Assembly: GCA_025998355.1 (NCBI GenBank)
Contig: BNVV01000076.1
Coordinates: forward strand, 1 to 5,280
DNA length: 5,280 bases
From: Endomicrobiia bacterium
GTDB lineage: Bacteria > Elusimicrobiota > Endomicrobiia > Endomicrobiales > Endomicrobiaceae
Direction: 5' to 3'
Shown here: positions 1-5,131 of the stretch, piece by piece
Layout: the number at the start of each line of letters is the position of its first letter
Position numbering within the stretch: the first letter of the stretch is position 1
The notes under the pieces: generated by a model
Database searches by the model: none
What the model was told of the DNA's origin: nothing
The model's input: only the letters and a program-made list of their open reading frames with translations
Program-made: the position numbers and the translations under genes

Positions 1-166
1 GGAGTATTTCGTTATCCTGTAGGTATTTGAAAAACTGCTTTAATGACTTTGTGTATGTTTCTATCGTTTTAGGCTTTGCGTCAATAAATAAGATAAATCG
101 CCCAAGCATTTCTGCTGTCACTACATGTGCTTGTATTAACTGCCTGCTTGTTTCTGACGTTGACAT
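1..166 (-). CDS. Tyrosine recombinase/phage-type integrase, N-terminal part (runs off the left edge)
   Basis: The 55 codons in the window begin MSTSETSRQL and continue through FILFIDAKPKTIETYTKSLK to FFKYLQDNEIL. Residues 20-55 have the pattern of the SAM-like core-binding domain at the N-terminus of phage integrases and XerC/D-type recombinases (F..F.....KT...Y...L..F..YL). That domain clamps the DNA site, while the catalytic Arg/His/Tyr domain would lie left of base 1 and cannot be seen. The ATG at 166..164 is chosen because GGAG lies 9 nt upstream; an in-frame TAG lies 12 codons upstream, and a TTG five codons upstream is a weaker alternative. Upstream DNA is extremely AT-rich with TATAAT-like hexamers. 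It may be the integrase of the element that also carries the terminase genes near 3-4 kb, but nothing here joins them. The class is fairly certain; intactness is unknown. Confidence 0.72.
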   Translation of the reverse strand, partial: MSTSETSRQLIQAHVVTAEMLGRFILFIDAKPKTIETYTKSLKQFFKYLQDNEIL

Positions 167-180
167 CGTTTTTGACTCCA

Positions 181-262
181 ATATTATATCTCCCTAACAT
201 TGTATATTTAATAATGTAATATATATTATATTATCAAATATATTATATTATATTATATTATG
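181..262. promoter_or_regulatory. AT-only-like upstream region with TATTA repeats, probable integrase promoter zone
   Basis: Almost every base is A or T. Bases 241-260 are four exact copies of TATTA, preceded by further ATATT/TATTA-like sequence from about 219. On the minus strand there are several TATAAT hexamers, the nearest to the integrase start at 188..183. No clear TTGACA-like -35 box lies at the right spacing for that one, so no single promoter can be fixed. Such a stretch could be a promoter, an easily melted or bent segment, or simple-sequence drift. Confidence 0.4.
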
Positions 263-280
263 CTATCCATATATTTTGTT

Positions 281-324
281 AAAGCGTATCAAATCATAAT
301 TTGCAAGATATAACAAAGCGTATC
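281..324 (+). repeat. Two direct copies of AAAGCGTATC
   Basis: The 10-mer AAAGCGTATC occurs at 281-290 and again at 315-324, 34 bp apart start to start (about three helical turns). Both copies lie upstream of the recombinase gene. Integrase arm-type sites and regulator sites are often short direct repeats in this position, but that role is only inference. Confidence 0.4.
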
Positions 325-547
325 TAAGAGCAAAAGTAATTTTACTGCGAGCTAAGGCCTGTGTATTGCTAGATTTTTAAGTAAAATGATGTTTTTGGAG
401 CGTGGTTAGAAAGGGGTAAACACATTTTCATTATCACAGCTATTGCGCTACTACAAATTCAAAATCCTAGTTTTCCATCCATCTCTACATTATTTTTCCA
501 TAAGTATCACTTATACATCGAACCTGTACATGTGTCACTGTTAAAGC
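325..547. other. No gene seen
   Basis: No open frame with a credible start was found on either strand, and no tRNA or array. The stretch lies between the repeats upstream of the integrase and the MscL-like remnant. An inverted repeat AGCTCAA/TTGAGCT (545-551 and 563-569) starts at its right end but has no T-run, so it is not called a terminator. Confidence 0.5.
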
Positions 548-718
548 TCAAACTTTAACTGCTTGAGCTCTTGATGAAGAACTACTCAAACGAACTTTTA
601 AGTCGTTGGCTTTTTTAACAAGTTTAGCGGCAAGGGCGAAGGCAATGAAAATGAAATTGATAATTTTGTTTTTCTCATGACAATCTTGTTTTAGTTTTTC
701 TTGACACAGTATGTTGGT
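548..718 (-). pseudogene. Membrane-helix remnant resembling the C-terminal part of MscL
   Basis: A 56-codon open stretch ends at a TGA (550..548) and has no ATG, GTG or TTG initiation codon before its hydrophobic part. Its centre reads KIINFIFIAFALAAKLVKKA, one hydrophobic helix followed by basic residues and NDLK. The second transmembrane helix of the mechanosensitive channel MscL has a very similar F(L/I)I(I/V)AFA...KL(I/V)(N/K)K pattern near its C-terminus, so this may be the last third of a dead mscL gene. The codons before the helix do not look like MscL, and the tail (LSSSSSRAQAVKV) is not typical of it. The match rests on a short hydrophobic pattern. Another small membrane protein, or chance, is possible. 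Confidence 0.3.
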
Positions 719-765
719 CTATGAGAAGTGTTCTACAACTTTTTTGCGGTTATGTTGAATTTGTA

Positions 766-787
766 TCGTGTCACGAAAATGACACGA
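766..787. promoter_or_regulatory. 8-bp perfect inverted repeat, operator-like or leader hairpin
   Basis: The arms TCGTGTCA (766-773) and TGACACGA (780-787) are exact reverse complements around a 6-nt centre, CGAAAA. CACGAAAA also occurs as a direct repeat at 772-779 and 783-790. The element lies about 50 bp before the 56-residue peptide gene starting at 836, so it could be a repressor site or an mRNA leader hairpin. No T-run follows on either strand, which argues against a terminator. Confidence 0.45.
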
Positions 788-835
788 AAAAAGAATCAAA
801 ATATCATTGGTAAAAAAAAGAGAGGAGGAAGGATA

Positions 836-1006
836 ATGAATATTTTAAATTCTCCATCCTTGCTCCCCCTCATCTGTCTTATCTTACGTCTTACACTTTA
901 CACTGACTTTTCCAGCGCTTTGTGTCTATCTTATCGCACCTTATTTACCACCTGTTTATCTATTATCACTTTAATAGCTTTAATAAACATTCGTCATTTC
1001 TACTGA
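836..1006 (+). CDS. Small hydrophobic peptide, 56 aa, function unknown
   Basis: The ATG at 836 has a consensus AGGAGG (823-828) at 7 nt spacing, the best ribosome binding site in the window. This start is therefore preferred over an in-frame one at 728 that has no such site. The peptide begins MNILNSPSLLPLICLILRLT and has two hydrophobic stretches, roughly residues 9-22 and 37-52, with the basic C-terminal end NIRHFY. It is probably membrane-associated. Size and character fit small toxic or regulatory membrane peptides, such as type I toxins, or a holin-like remnant, but no family is recognised. An 8-bp inverted repeat lies in its leader, and it converges on the secreted-protein gene on the other strand. 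In AT-rich DNA a hydrophobic ORF can be fortuitous, so the case rests mainly on the start signal. Confidence 0.42.
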   Translation: MNILNSPSLLPLICLILRLTLYTDFSSALCLSYRTLFTTCLSIITLIALINIRHFY

Positions 1007-1050
1007 CCGATGCCGCCGAAATGAGCGGTGAGTAAACTTCCATTTATCTT

Positions 1051-1563
1051 CTAGTCTACGTCAACCCAACGTATGCCTAAACTGGAGGACAAAAGTTTCT
1101 CAACATCCTTTATTTCAAGCAACTCAGCATGATTTAAAGACTCCGCTAACCCAAGTTCCAAATTGCTATCATTGGCAACTTCTATGCTATCATGTGCATA
1201 CTGATCCTCGGTTAAACGTTCTTTGCGCACATCCTCAGCCAGCCTTACAGCTCTCATATCAAGATCAGCTATCATAGCCTTCTTCTCAAATTGATGAGCC
1301 TCTTTAAGCTTTCCCCTGGCGTCTTTAAAAAACCCAATAGCTTGTTCAAAGTGATCTTGGCCATGACCCCTTTGATTTTGTGCCGTATCTCTACGGTTTA
1401 CATATTCATTTCTAAGAGTCTTAGCCTTATCACGATACCCGTTACGTTGAATCTCAATACTTCTAATACGTTCATCAACATCGTCTGCCCGCACTTCAGT
1501 TGAACTAAATACAAGTCCAGATAAAACAACCGCTCCCATCATTACTGCTTTACACTTCTTCAC
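1051..1563 (-). CDS. Secreted helical protein with signal peptide, 170 aa, family unknown
   Basis: The start is a GTG at 1563..1561, with AAAGGAGAG upstream and 7 nt between GGAG and the start. Residues 1-26 form a Sec signal peptide: basic MKKCK, a hydrophobic core through about residue 20, and a V-R-A site with cleavage expected before Asp27. The mature part of about 144 residues is highly charged and mostly helix-forming (RIRSIEIQRN, FFKDARGKLKEAHQFEKKAM, AVRLAEDVRKERL), with probable coiled-coil segments. No Cys remains after cleavage, and no catalytic motif is visible. It should act in the periplasm or outside the cell. It reads in the same direction as the lipoprotein gene upstream, 283 bp away, with a possible terminator between them, so the two are probably separate transcripts. 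No known family is recognised; a role such as a host-interaction factor would be guesswork. Confidence 0.8.
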   Translation of the reverse strand: MKKCKAVMMGAVVLSGLVFSSTEVRADDVDERIRSIEIQRNGYRDKAKTLRNEYVNRRDTAQNQRGHGQDHFEQAIGFFKDARGKLKEAHQFEKKAMIADLDMRAVRLAEDVRKERLTEDQYAHDSIEVANDSNLELGLAESLNHAELLEIKDVEKLLSSSLGIRWVDVD

Positions 1564-1669
1564 TGATACTCTCCTTTTACTCGAATTTTACGATCAAACA
1601 TCCTTATCACAGTATCAAAATTAAGATTAATTTGCAAGTTCAGTATATTAATCAACATTTAAAAAAGTG

Positions 1670-1690
1670 AAAAAAGTCCTTGAAAAAGAC
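1670..1690 (-). terminator. Weak Rho-independent terminator downstream of the lipoprotein gene
   Basis: On the minus strand the sequence from 1690 down to 1676 can fold into a 6-bp stem, including one G-T wobble, with a TTC loop. Six T residues follow at 1675..1670. The stem has few G-C pairs, so it is a weak candidate. It lies about 155 nt past the lipoprotein stop codon and upstream of the secreted-protein gene, where a transcript end would be expected. Confidence 0.3.
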
Positions 1691-1846
1691 ATAATTTAAA
1701 GCGCTACTGTAAGCTTTATCAAGGTAAAACTGTTTGTAGGTGATTTAGAATATATCTTGCAGCATCAAGATAGACTAATCATAAACTAAAAAAGGCTTTA
1801 CACAACCTCTCAGGGGGCAAGTCTTGCCATAAGATCTACTTTGAGT

Positions 1847-2632
1847 CTAATGCAACATCCTTCTTATTTTTTCTTTGTGTTCTCTCTCTATCCTTTTCCA
1901 AAACTCTATTGCTTCTCTTCCTTTTTTTACATCCTCTTCCAAACGCTTTCTTCTCAATGCATTAAGTTCTTCAGAATAAGTTGGCGACCGTTCTTCACTA
2001 TCAAAGTTTATCAAATCTCTGATAGCATCCTCATGTTGATTTATGGCGCCTTGTATATAATCACTAACAGTACTTGTCTCTAGTATGAGACCTGTTCTTC
2101 CATATATTTTACAGTGATCAGCAGGAACGCCAAGATCATCCATCAATGTTATAAGAATACCTGAACGTATCGTTACGTTTTGATTAGTTTCTCTTTCACG
2201 TTCTGGTATTTCCAAGAGCATCTCTCTTAACTGGCTATCGGTATATCTATACCACAAGTCTTTGTCAACGATATCATGTTTACCTAAGACAAAGAGCAGT
2301 CTCTTTACTGCATATAGACCACAGTTGCAATGTGTCCATCCATTATCATGGCCTTCGTAATAATAATGATTGTTTTCGTATACTATATGACCGATATCTT
2401 CCCCAAAGTCTTCTTTTTCGATTTTTAACACTTGTCTTATTTCAGCGTTGTCGGCGCCTTTGGCTTTTAGATATTTTCCAACTCCTGTTGTTAAAATATC
2501 TTCATCATCTTCATCAACACGTACAACAGGATTAGTTTTGTTTTTGTCTTTTTCTTTATGAGGACAACCTTTGCACGAACTTAAGACAAGACTAAATAAA
2601 GCAATTGCAATTACTACTTTTTTCGTTTTCAC
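1847..2632 (-). CDS. Lipoprotein, 261 aa, with a cysteine-rich central motif; function unknown
   Basis: The start is a GTG at 2632..2630 with TGGAG upstream (9 nt spacing). The N-terminus MKTKKVVIAIALFSLVLSSC is a lipoprotein signal peptide with lipobox L17-S18-S19-C20, so the mature protein should be lipid-anchored at Cys20. Then come a charged acidic linker (VDEDDED, 39-45), a His/Tyr-rich stretch at about 82-95, and WTHCNCGLYAVKRLL (99-113). There a Cys-Gly pair begins a likely helix, followed by ADHCK at 171-175. A Cys at a helix start with a later His is the general layout of papain-fold cysteine proteases and deubiquitinases, but spacing and neighbouring residues match no family I can name. 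Residues 219-261 are almost entirely charged helix, probably coiled coil. It is well supported as a real exported protein; the enzymatic idea is weak. Confidence 0.82.
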   Translation of the reverse strand: MKTKKVVIAIALFSLVLSSCKGCPHKEKDKNKTNPVVRVDEDDEDILTTGVGKYLKAKGADNAEIRQVLKIEKEDFGEDIGHIVYENNHYYYEGHDNGWTHCNCGLYAVKRLLFVLGKHDIVDKDLWYRYTDSQLREMLLEIPERERETNQNVTIRSGILITLMDDLGVPADHCKIYGRTGLILETSTVSDYIQGAINQHEDAIRDLINFDSEERSPTYSEELNALRRKRLEEDVKKGREAIEFWKRIEREHKEKIRRMLH

Positions 2633-2837
2633 AAATTTATTCTCCAGATATTTACTACATGTTGTGTATGTGTATCTCTAAAGGTATTCTATCATTTTTA
2701 TCATTTTTTGCTTGGTTTTGCTTGTCATAGACTGCTTACCATTGTTCTGGTGCAAGGTGTGAATGTGAGGTGAAATATGCTCTAAAGACTTATACTCTCC
2801 TAAAGCCTGTTTGTTTGCTTTGGGGCTAATCACTGTC

Positions 2838-3218
2838 TCAAGTAGAAAACGTGGCAAAAGGTGGCTTTTGCCGCATCACTATCTCTCCTGCTAAGTCAGG
2901 GAAACAGGTGGCTAACACCTTCGGCCACGTGTCATGTAATATGCTGCGATCTACTGAAGTGAAAGACTCTCTTAAAATAATATGTCTTGATCTTTCCTTA
3001 CATGCTCTAGCTATTACAATAAAACAATTTAAAAACGTTTTCGCTGAACGAGCCCCGCCGTATAAAAGAACTTCTAAAGCTTTATGTTGTACTGTTTGCC
3101 CTGTCTCATCTACGTACGTCGCTGGTGCGTCACTTATCATCCTCAGCACTTCAAGCTGTTTTGTAGTAAGCTGGTAAGGCTTAGGATCGTTACTTAAAAC
3201 AACATTTGAATTCATCAT
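2838..3218 (-). pseudogene. terL: Phage terminase large subunit, truncated to the N-terminal ATPase part (126 codons)
   Basis: The protein carries LTTKQLEVL (17-25) and then LLYGGARSAKT (51-61), the Walker A region of a phage terminase large subunit. SRHIILR (77-83) and ILHDTWPKV follow, as in the family I associate with proteobacterial phages (YGGSRSGKT, SRH.ILR, LDTFPKV). TerL pumps phage DNA into the procapsid with its ATPase and cuts it with a C-terminal RNase H-like nuclease. Family members are normally over 400 residues. This one ends at a TGA after RQKPPFATFST, lacking Walker B and the whole nuclease domain, and no continuation is seen in other frames down to 2700. The residue before the Walker A Lys is Ala instead of the usual Gly. 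Its ATG overlaps the TerS-like stop by 4 nt (ATGA), indicating coupled translation. It is almost surely non-functional as a packaging motor. Confidence 0.82.
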
Positions 3219-3487
3219 ATTTTAGCTGCTTCGGCAGGTAAATGAATGTTGATTGGTCTTTCGTTATCAGCTGCCCCTGACAACTCAACTGCTTGTGGTA
3301 CTAATTTGTGAAAGAGCTTCGTGTAAAATATATCAGGATTACGTTTCGCCCATTGTGCAAATCCTTCCTTGCCGCCTAAAGCGTAAAACGTTTCCATTAC
3401 TATCTGTGTCGCTGTAGCCTTCTCTATACCTTTGGGCGTCCTAGCGTTAGTTGTGACTGATACAATACCATCCTTTTTGTTTGTCAT
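3215..3487 (-). CDS. Small phage protein upstream of TerL, TerS-like (copy 1), 90 aa
   Basis: The ATG at 3487..3485 has AAAGG 6 nt upstream. The core is ALGGKEGFAQWAKRNPDIFY (36-55), followed by KLVPQAVELSG and a PINI motif near residues 78-81. It shares the pattern GG.E.FA.WA...FY...P..V..SG..DN..PINI with the protein at 3870-4136, so the two are paralogues. Placement directly before TerL with a 4-nt overlap fits the terminase small subunit, which recognises phage DNA and loads it onto TerL. At 90 residues it is shorter than most TerS proteins and shows no clear helix-turn-helix, so the function comes from position, not from a motif. The frame is intact although its partner TerL is truncated. 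Confidence 0.68.
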   Translation of the reverse strand: MTNKKDGIVSVTTNARTPKGIEKATATQIVMETFYALGGKEGFAQWAKRNPDIFYTKLFHKLVPQAVELSGAADNERPINIHLPAEAAKI

Positions 3488-3814
3488 CTTAAACCTTTGG
3501 TATGTCGTGATTCATGAGGCCGCCAGCGTGCCCATCTTTCCCATTCGTACGGAGACCTTACATCAGACGTATGAAATCAAAGCGGACACACTGGCAACAC
3601 GGATTGCAACCAGAAATAAGTTCATTAAAACTGGCCACGATCTAAGTGAAAAATAAAAAAGGAAAAACAATTACTTTGCTTTTAAACAGTTAAAAAGCAT
3701 GAAGGCGGCAAGCGACCGCAATGGGAAGCGATGCCGCTACTTCTTCTGCCTTTAGGCATGTAATCGTCACAGGTCAAAAAAAAGAAAAGAAAGAACCAAA
3801 GAAAAGAAAATGCA
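3488..3814. other. Foreign-looking segment between the two packaging-module copies
   Basis: This stretch lies where the rest of TerL copy 2 should be and differs in base use from its surroundings: about 3503-3640 and 3701-3737 are visibly richer in G and C. It contains an open plus-strand fragment (3503-3656), a stem made of GCGGCA (3705-3710) and TGCCGC (3732-3737), a small hairpin TGCC-TTTA-GGCA (3747-3758), and a polypurine tract of A and G with one ACC (about 3775-3810). CTTTGGT (3495-3501) and ACCAAAG (3795-3801) form a 7-bp inverted repeat near the two ends. It may be a short inserted element or decayed filler; no known insertion sequence is recognised. Confidence 0.35.
3503..3656 (+). 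pseudogene. Gene fragment with coding-like codons, unassigned C-terminal remnant
   Basis: An open plus-strand frame reads VVIHEAASVPIFPIRTETLH and then a basic stretch ending IKTGHDLSEK before a TAA. Codon use (GCC, GTG, CTG, ATC, GGC) is more GC-rich than in neighbouring genes and looks like real coding. There is no start codon with a ribosome binding site: the frame only extends left as antisense of the TerS-like gene. It would therefore be the 3' end of a gene whose front is missing. I do not recognise the family. On the minus strand a short frame ends in an ATGA overlap with the TerS-like start, so the coding strand is not certain. Confidence 0.25.
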
Positions 3815-3868
3815 GTTAGCAATCATTTGTACAACTTTGAGCTGCTTGGCCGTTAACTCAAACGACAT
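3767..3868 (-). pseudogene. Second terminase large subunit start, broken after about 18 codons
   Basis: An ATG at 3868..3866 lies one base after the stop of the second TerS-like gene. Its first residues, MSFELTAKQLKVVQMIAN, line up with YQLTTKQLEVLRMISD of the TerL at 2838-3218 (x-LT-x-KQL-x-V-x-x-MI). After the Asn codon (ending at 3815) similarity stops abruptly. The frame then runs through a T-rich tract giving CIFFSLVLSFLFFDL and ends at a TGA (3769..3767). This is best read as the very N-terminus of a second terL cut off by a deletion or insertion at about 3814. The peptide is too short for function. Same gene order and spacing as copy 1 support the call. Confidence 0.65.
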
Positions 3869-3869
3869 T

Positions 3870-4136
3870 TTAAACTTTCAATAAATCTGGATGAACGTTT
3901 ATATTTATTGGTGTCGTGTTATCTTCTGAACCTGATACCGTAACTTTACGGGGAAGCTGTTTAGAATACATCTTGTAAAACTGACCTCTATTTTCTTCCT
4001 TTGAAGCCCATTTTGCAAACGCTTCATCGCCACCGATACCGTGATAAACGTTATAAAACATATCAGATACTCGTCTACGTCTCTCTTTACTCTCTGATGT
4101 CCATCCGCCAAATTTCTTGTGTCCCTTTACAAACAT
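3870..4136 (-). CDS. Small phage protein, TerS-like (copy 2), 88 aa
   Basis: The ATG at 4136..4134 is chosen because AAAGG lies 5 nt upstream, matching the signal of copy 1. The frame is open ten codons further to a TTG, but that lies inside the promoter-like repeats. The protein has a basic N-terminus (KGHKKFGG, SKERRRRVSD), then YHGIGGDEAFAKWAS, GQFYKMYSKQLPRKVTVSG, and a PINI element near the C-terminus. It is a paralogue of the protein at 3215-3487, with identity concentrated in the GG-FA-WA-FY-P-V-SG-DN-PINI positions, so it is an old duplicate or a gene from a related phage, not a recent copy. By position it is a terminase small subunit candidate. Its TerL partner survives only as a stub one base downstream. 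The frame itself is intact. Confidence 0.66.
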   Translation of the reverse strand: MFVKGHKKFGGWTSESKERRRRVSDMFYNVYHGIGGDEAFAKWASKEENRGQFYKMYSKQLPRKVTVSGSEDNTTPININVHPDLLKV

Positions 4137-4160
4137 ATGCACCTTTCTACTTTGGTAATA

Positions 4161-4198
4161 ATACAACTTTTATACAACTTTTTTACCAACATTAACAA
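4161..4198 (-). promoter_or_regulatory. Candidate promoter of TerS-like copy 2 with an 11-bp tandem repeat
   Basis: On the minus strand TTGTTA (4198..4193) and TATAAA (4174..4169) sit 18 bp apart, a reasonable sigma-70 type pair about 32 bp before the start codon at 4136. The plus-strand 11-mer ATACAACTTTT is present twice without a gap (4161-4171 and 4172-4182) and covers the -10 box. Tandem copies one helical turn apart suggest a regulator site, though AT-rich slippage could also produce them. Confidence 0.45.
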
Positions 4199-4410
4199 AT
4201 TGATTCCAAGCATTGTACAAAATTATTCTTAAATTTGCCTAAGTTTTTAAACATAAATTTGTTTGAATGTTTATATCTATGGAAAATAAGAAGAAAATAA
4301 AAGATTTCACCAGATTTAGCAAAAAAAATTCGTTACTAAACAATAAACAACGGCAATTACCACCAAATTATCACAAGTTTCTCGCTACCTTACTATAAGT
4401 TACACCGCGC

Positions 4411-4740
4411 AAAAGCAAGTCGTTTTTAAAAGTCTAAAAACTTCATAAAAGCAAGTCGTTGTCGTTATTTTTATATTTAATAGCCTTGAAAAGCTTCATA
4501 ATGCCTTTATTTAACTAAATTATTTAACTTACAGGGAAAAGTTTGCCTTTAAAGCTTAAAGTCTTTAAATTAAGGCTTCTACATGCCTTAAAAAGCTTTT
4601 GTAATTTAGAACGTCTTACTTTTAAGAGAAAAAATTGCTTTTACAGCCGTTAGACTTTACTTTAACGTTCAATAGTGTCGTTGATTTAAAAGAAACTGTG
4701 TAGGATGTTTTGCGTTAGCAACACATAAAAGCAAGTCGTT
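4411..4740 (+). repeat. Three direct copies of AAAAGCAAGTCGTT
   Basis: The exact 14-mer occurs at 4411-4424, 4447-4460 and 4727-4740. Copies 2 and 3 match further, sharing CAT before and G(T/C)CG after the core, so they are the closest pair. Spacing is irregular (36 and 280 bp), unlike a CRISPR array or a regular iteron set. Either a dispersed short repeat family or protein-binding sites would fit. Confidence 0.5.
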
Positions 4741-4786
4741 GCCGTGGTTGTTAAGTTTTCCACCCACCCCAAATCCGTTGTCGTTA

Positions 4787-4866
4787 GAGGCAGTCCTTGC
4801 TGCTTTTAGCGTGGTTGTTTATTGCACCAGTAGGTAGAAACTTAAACACATACTGTGGACTGCCTC
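4787..4866. repeat. 10-bp perfect inverted repeat enclosing 60 bp
   Basis: GAGGCAGTCC (4787-4796) and GGACTGCCTC (4857-4866) are exact reverse complements. A second pair overlaps this one, GTAGAAAC (4834-4841) with GTTTCTAC (4894-4901). The arms are more GC-rich than the surrounding DNA. A structured transcript, a recombination site or the ends of a tiny element are all possible; no open frame fills the enclosed 60 bp. Confidence 0.4.
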
Positions 4867-4988
4867 GTCTTTAAGCTAAGCTGTTATAAAGATGTTTCTA
4901 CATTCATGTTTTTCTTTTGCCTAGTGTCTTTCAAGGTCTTTTAGGTTTTAGTCGCTTTTTAAAATAAGCGGCTGCAAAACCGTTTTGT

Positions 4989-5084
4989 ATATATACATAT
5001 ACAACTTATCGGATTATACGTGTATATATTGCATTATCTAATTAGTTGCACTATTATATTATTATATAGTTATACTATTATAAT
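4989..5084 (+). promoter_or_regulatory. Very AT-rich block with promoter-like boxes ahead of the tandem array
   Basis: ATATATACA (4989-4997) and TGTATATAT (5021-5029) form a 9-bp inverted repeat. Further right, TTGCAC (5046-5051) is followed 19 bp later by TATACT (5071-5076), and TATAAT lies at 5079-5084. These could start a plus-strand transcript into the array about 50 bp downstream. In DNA this rich in A and T such boxes arise easily by chance. Confidence 0.3.
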
Positions 5085-5131
5085 ATTAGCACTCGTACTT
5101 TTGGTTTTTTAGACGATATAAAAAAAACTAT

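Larger units (their letters stand above)
4200..5129. other. Long stretch without a convincing gene; repeats and inverted repeats
   Basis: No frame here has both useful length and a ribosome binding site. The longest small frame noted, 4267-4398 on the plus strand (43 codons, Lys/Asn-rich), lacks one. The stretch holds three copies of a 14-mer, two copies each of CGTTGTCGTTA (4457-4467, 4776-4786) and CGTGGTTGTT (4743-4752, 4810-4819), and several inverted repeats. One is TTAAGGC/GCCTTAA (4570-4576, 4585-4591), followed by the palindrome AAAAGCTTTT (4591-4600). It may be degenerated coding DNA, a control or origin region, or the flank of a mobile element. Confidence 0.55.

Noticed and set aside
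516..530. tRNA suggested by a TCGAACC on the plus strand (GGTTCGA on the minus strand)
   Set aside because: The flanking bases do not form a T-arm stem, and no acceptor or anticodon arm is seen.
701..706. TTGACA, a perfect -35 box ahead of the small peptide gene
   Set aside because: No acceptable -10 hexamer lies 16-18 bp downstream, so it is not listed as a promoter.
728..835. Upstream extension of the 56-residue peptide to a start at 728
   Set aside because: No ribosome binding site lies before 728, and the extension runs through the inverted repeat; the AGGAGG before 836 decides the start.
1013..1028. CCGC/GCGG stem between the two convergent genes as a bidirectional terminator
   Set aside because: Only 4 bp with an 8-nt loop and no T-run on either strand.
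1810..1828. GGCAA/TTGCC hairpin just after the lipoprotein stop
   Set aside because: The next T-run on the minus strand is about 20 nt away, too far for a standard terminator.
1841..2083. Plus-strand frame rich in Phe, Ser and Tyr
   Set aside because: It is antisense to the charged helical tail of the lipoprotein and has no start signal.
2851..3177. Long plus-strand frame opposite the terminase
   Set aside because: It is the antisense shadow of terL, whose minus-strand product has clear terminase motifs.
3690..3758. Short minus-strand frame starting MPKGRRSSGIASH
   Set aside because: No ribosome binding site, and its sequence is set by the hairpin-forming DNA; more likely noncoding.
4267..4398. 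43-codon Lys/Asn-rich plus-strand frame
   Set aside because: No ribosome binding site, composition expected of AT-rich noncoding DNA, and no recognised family.
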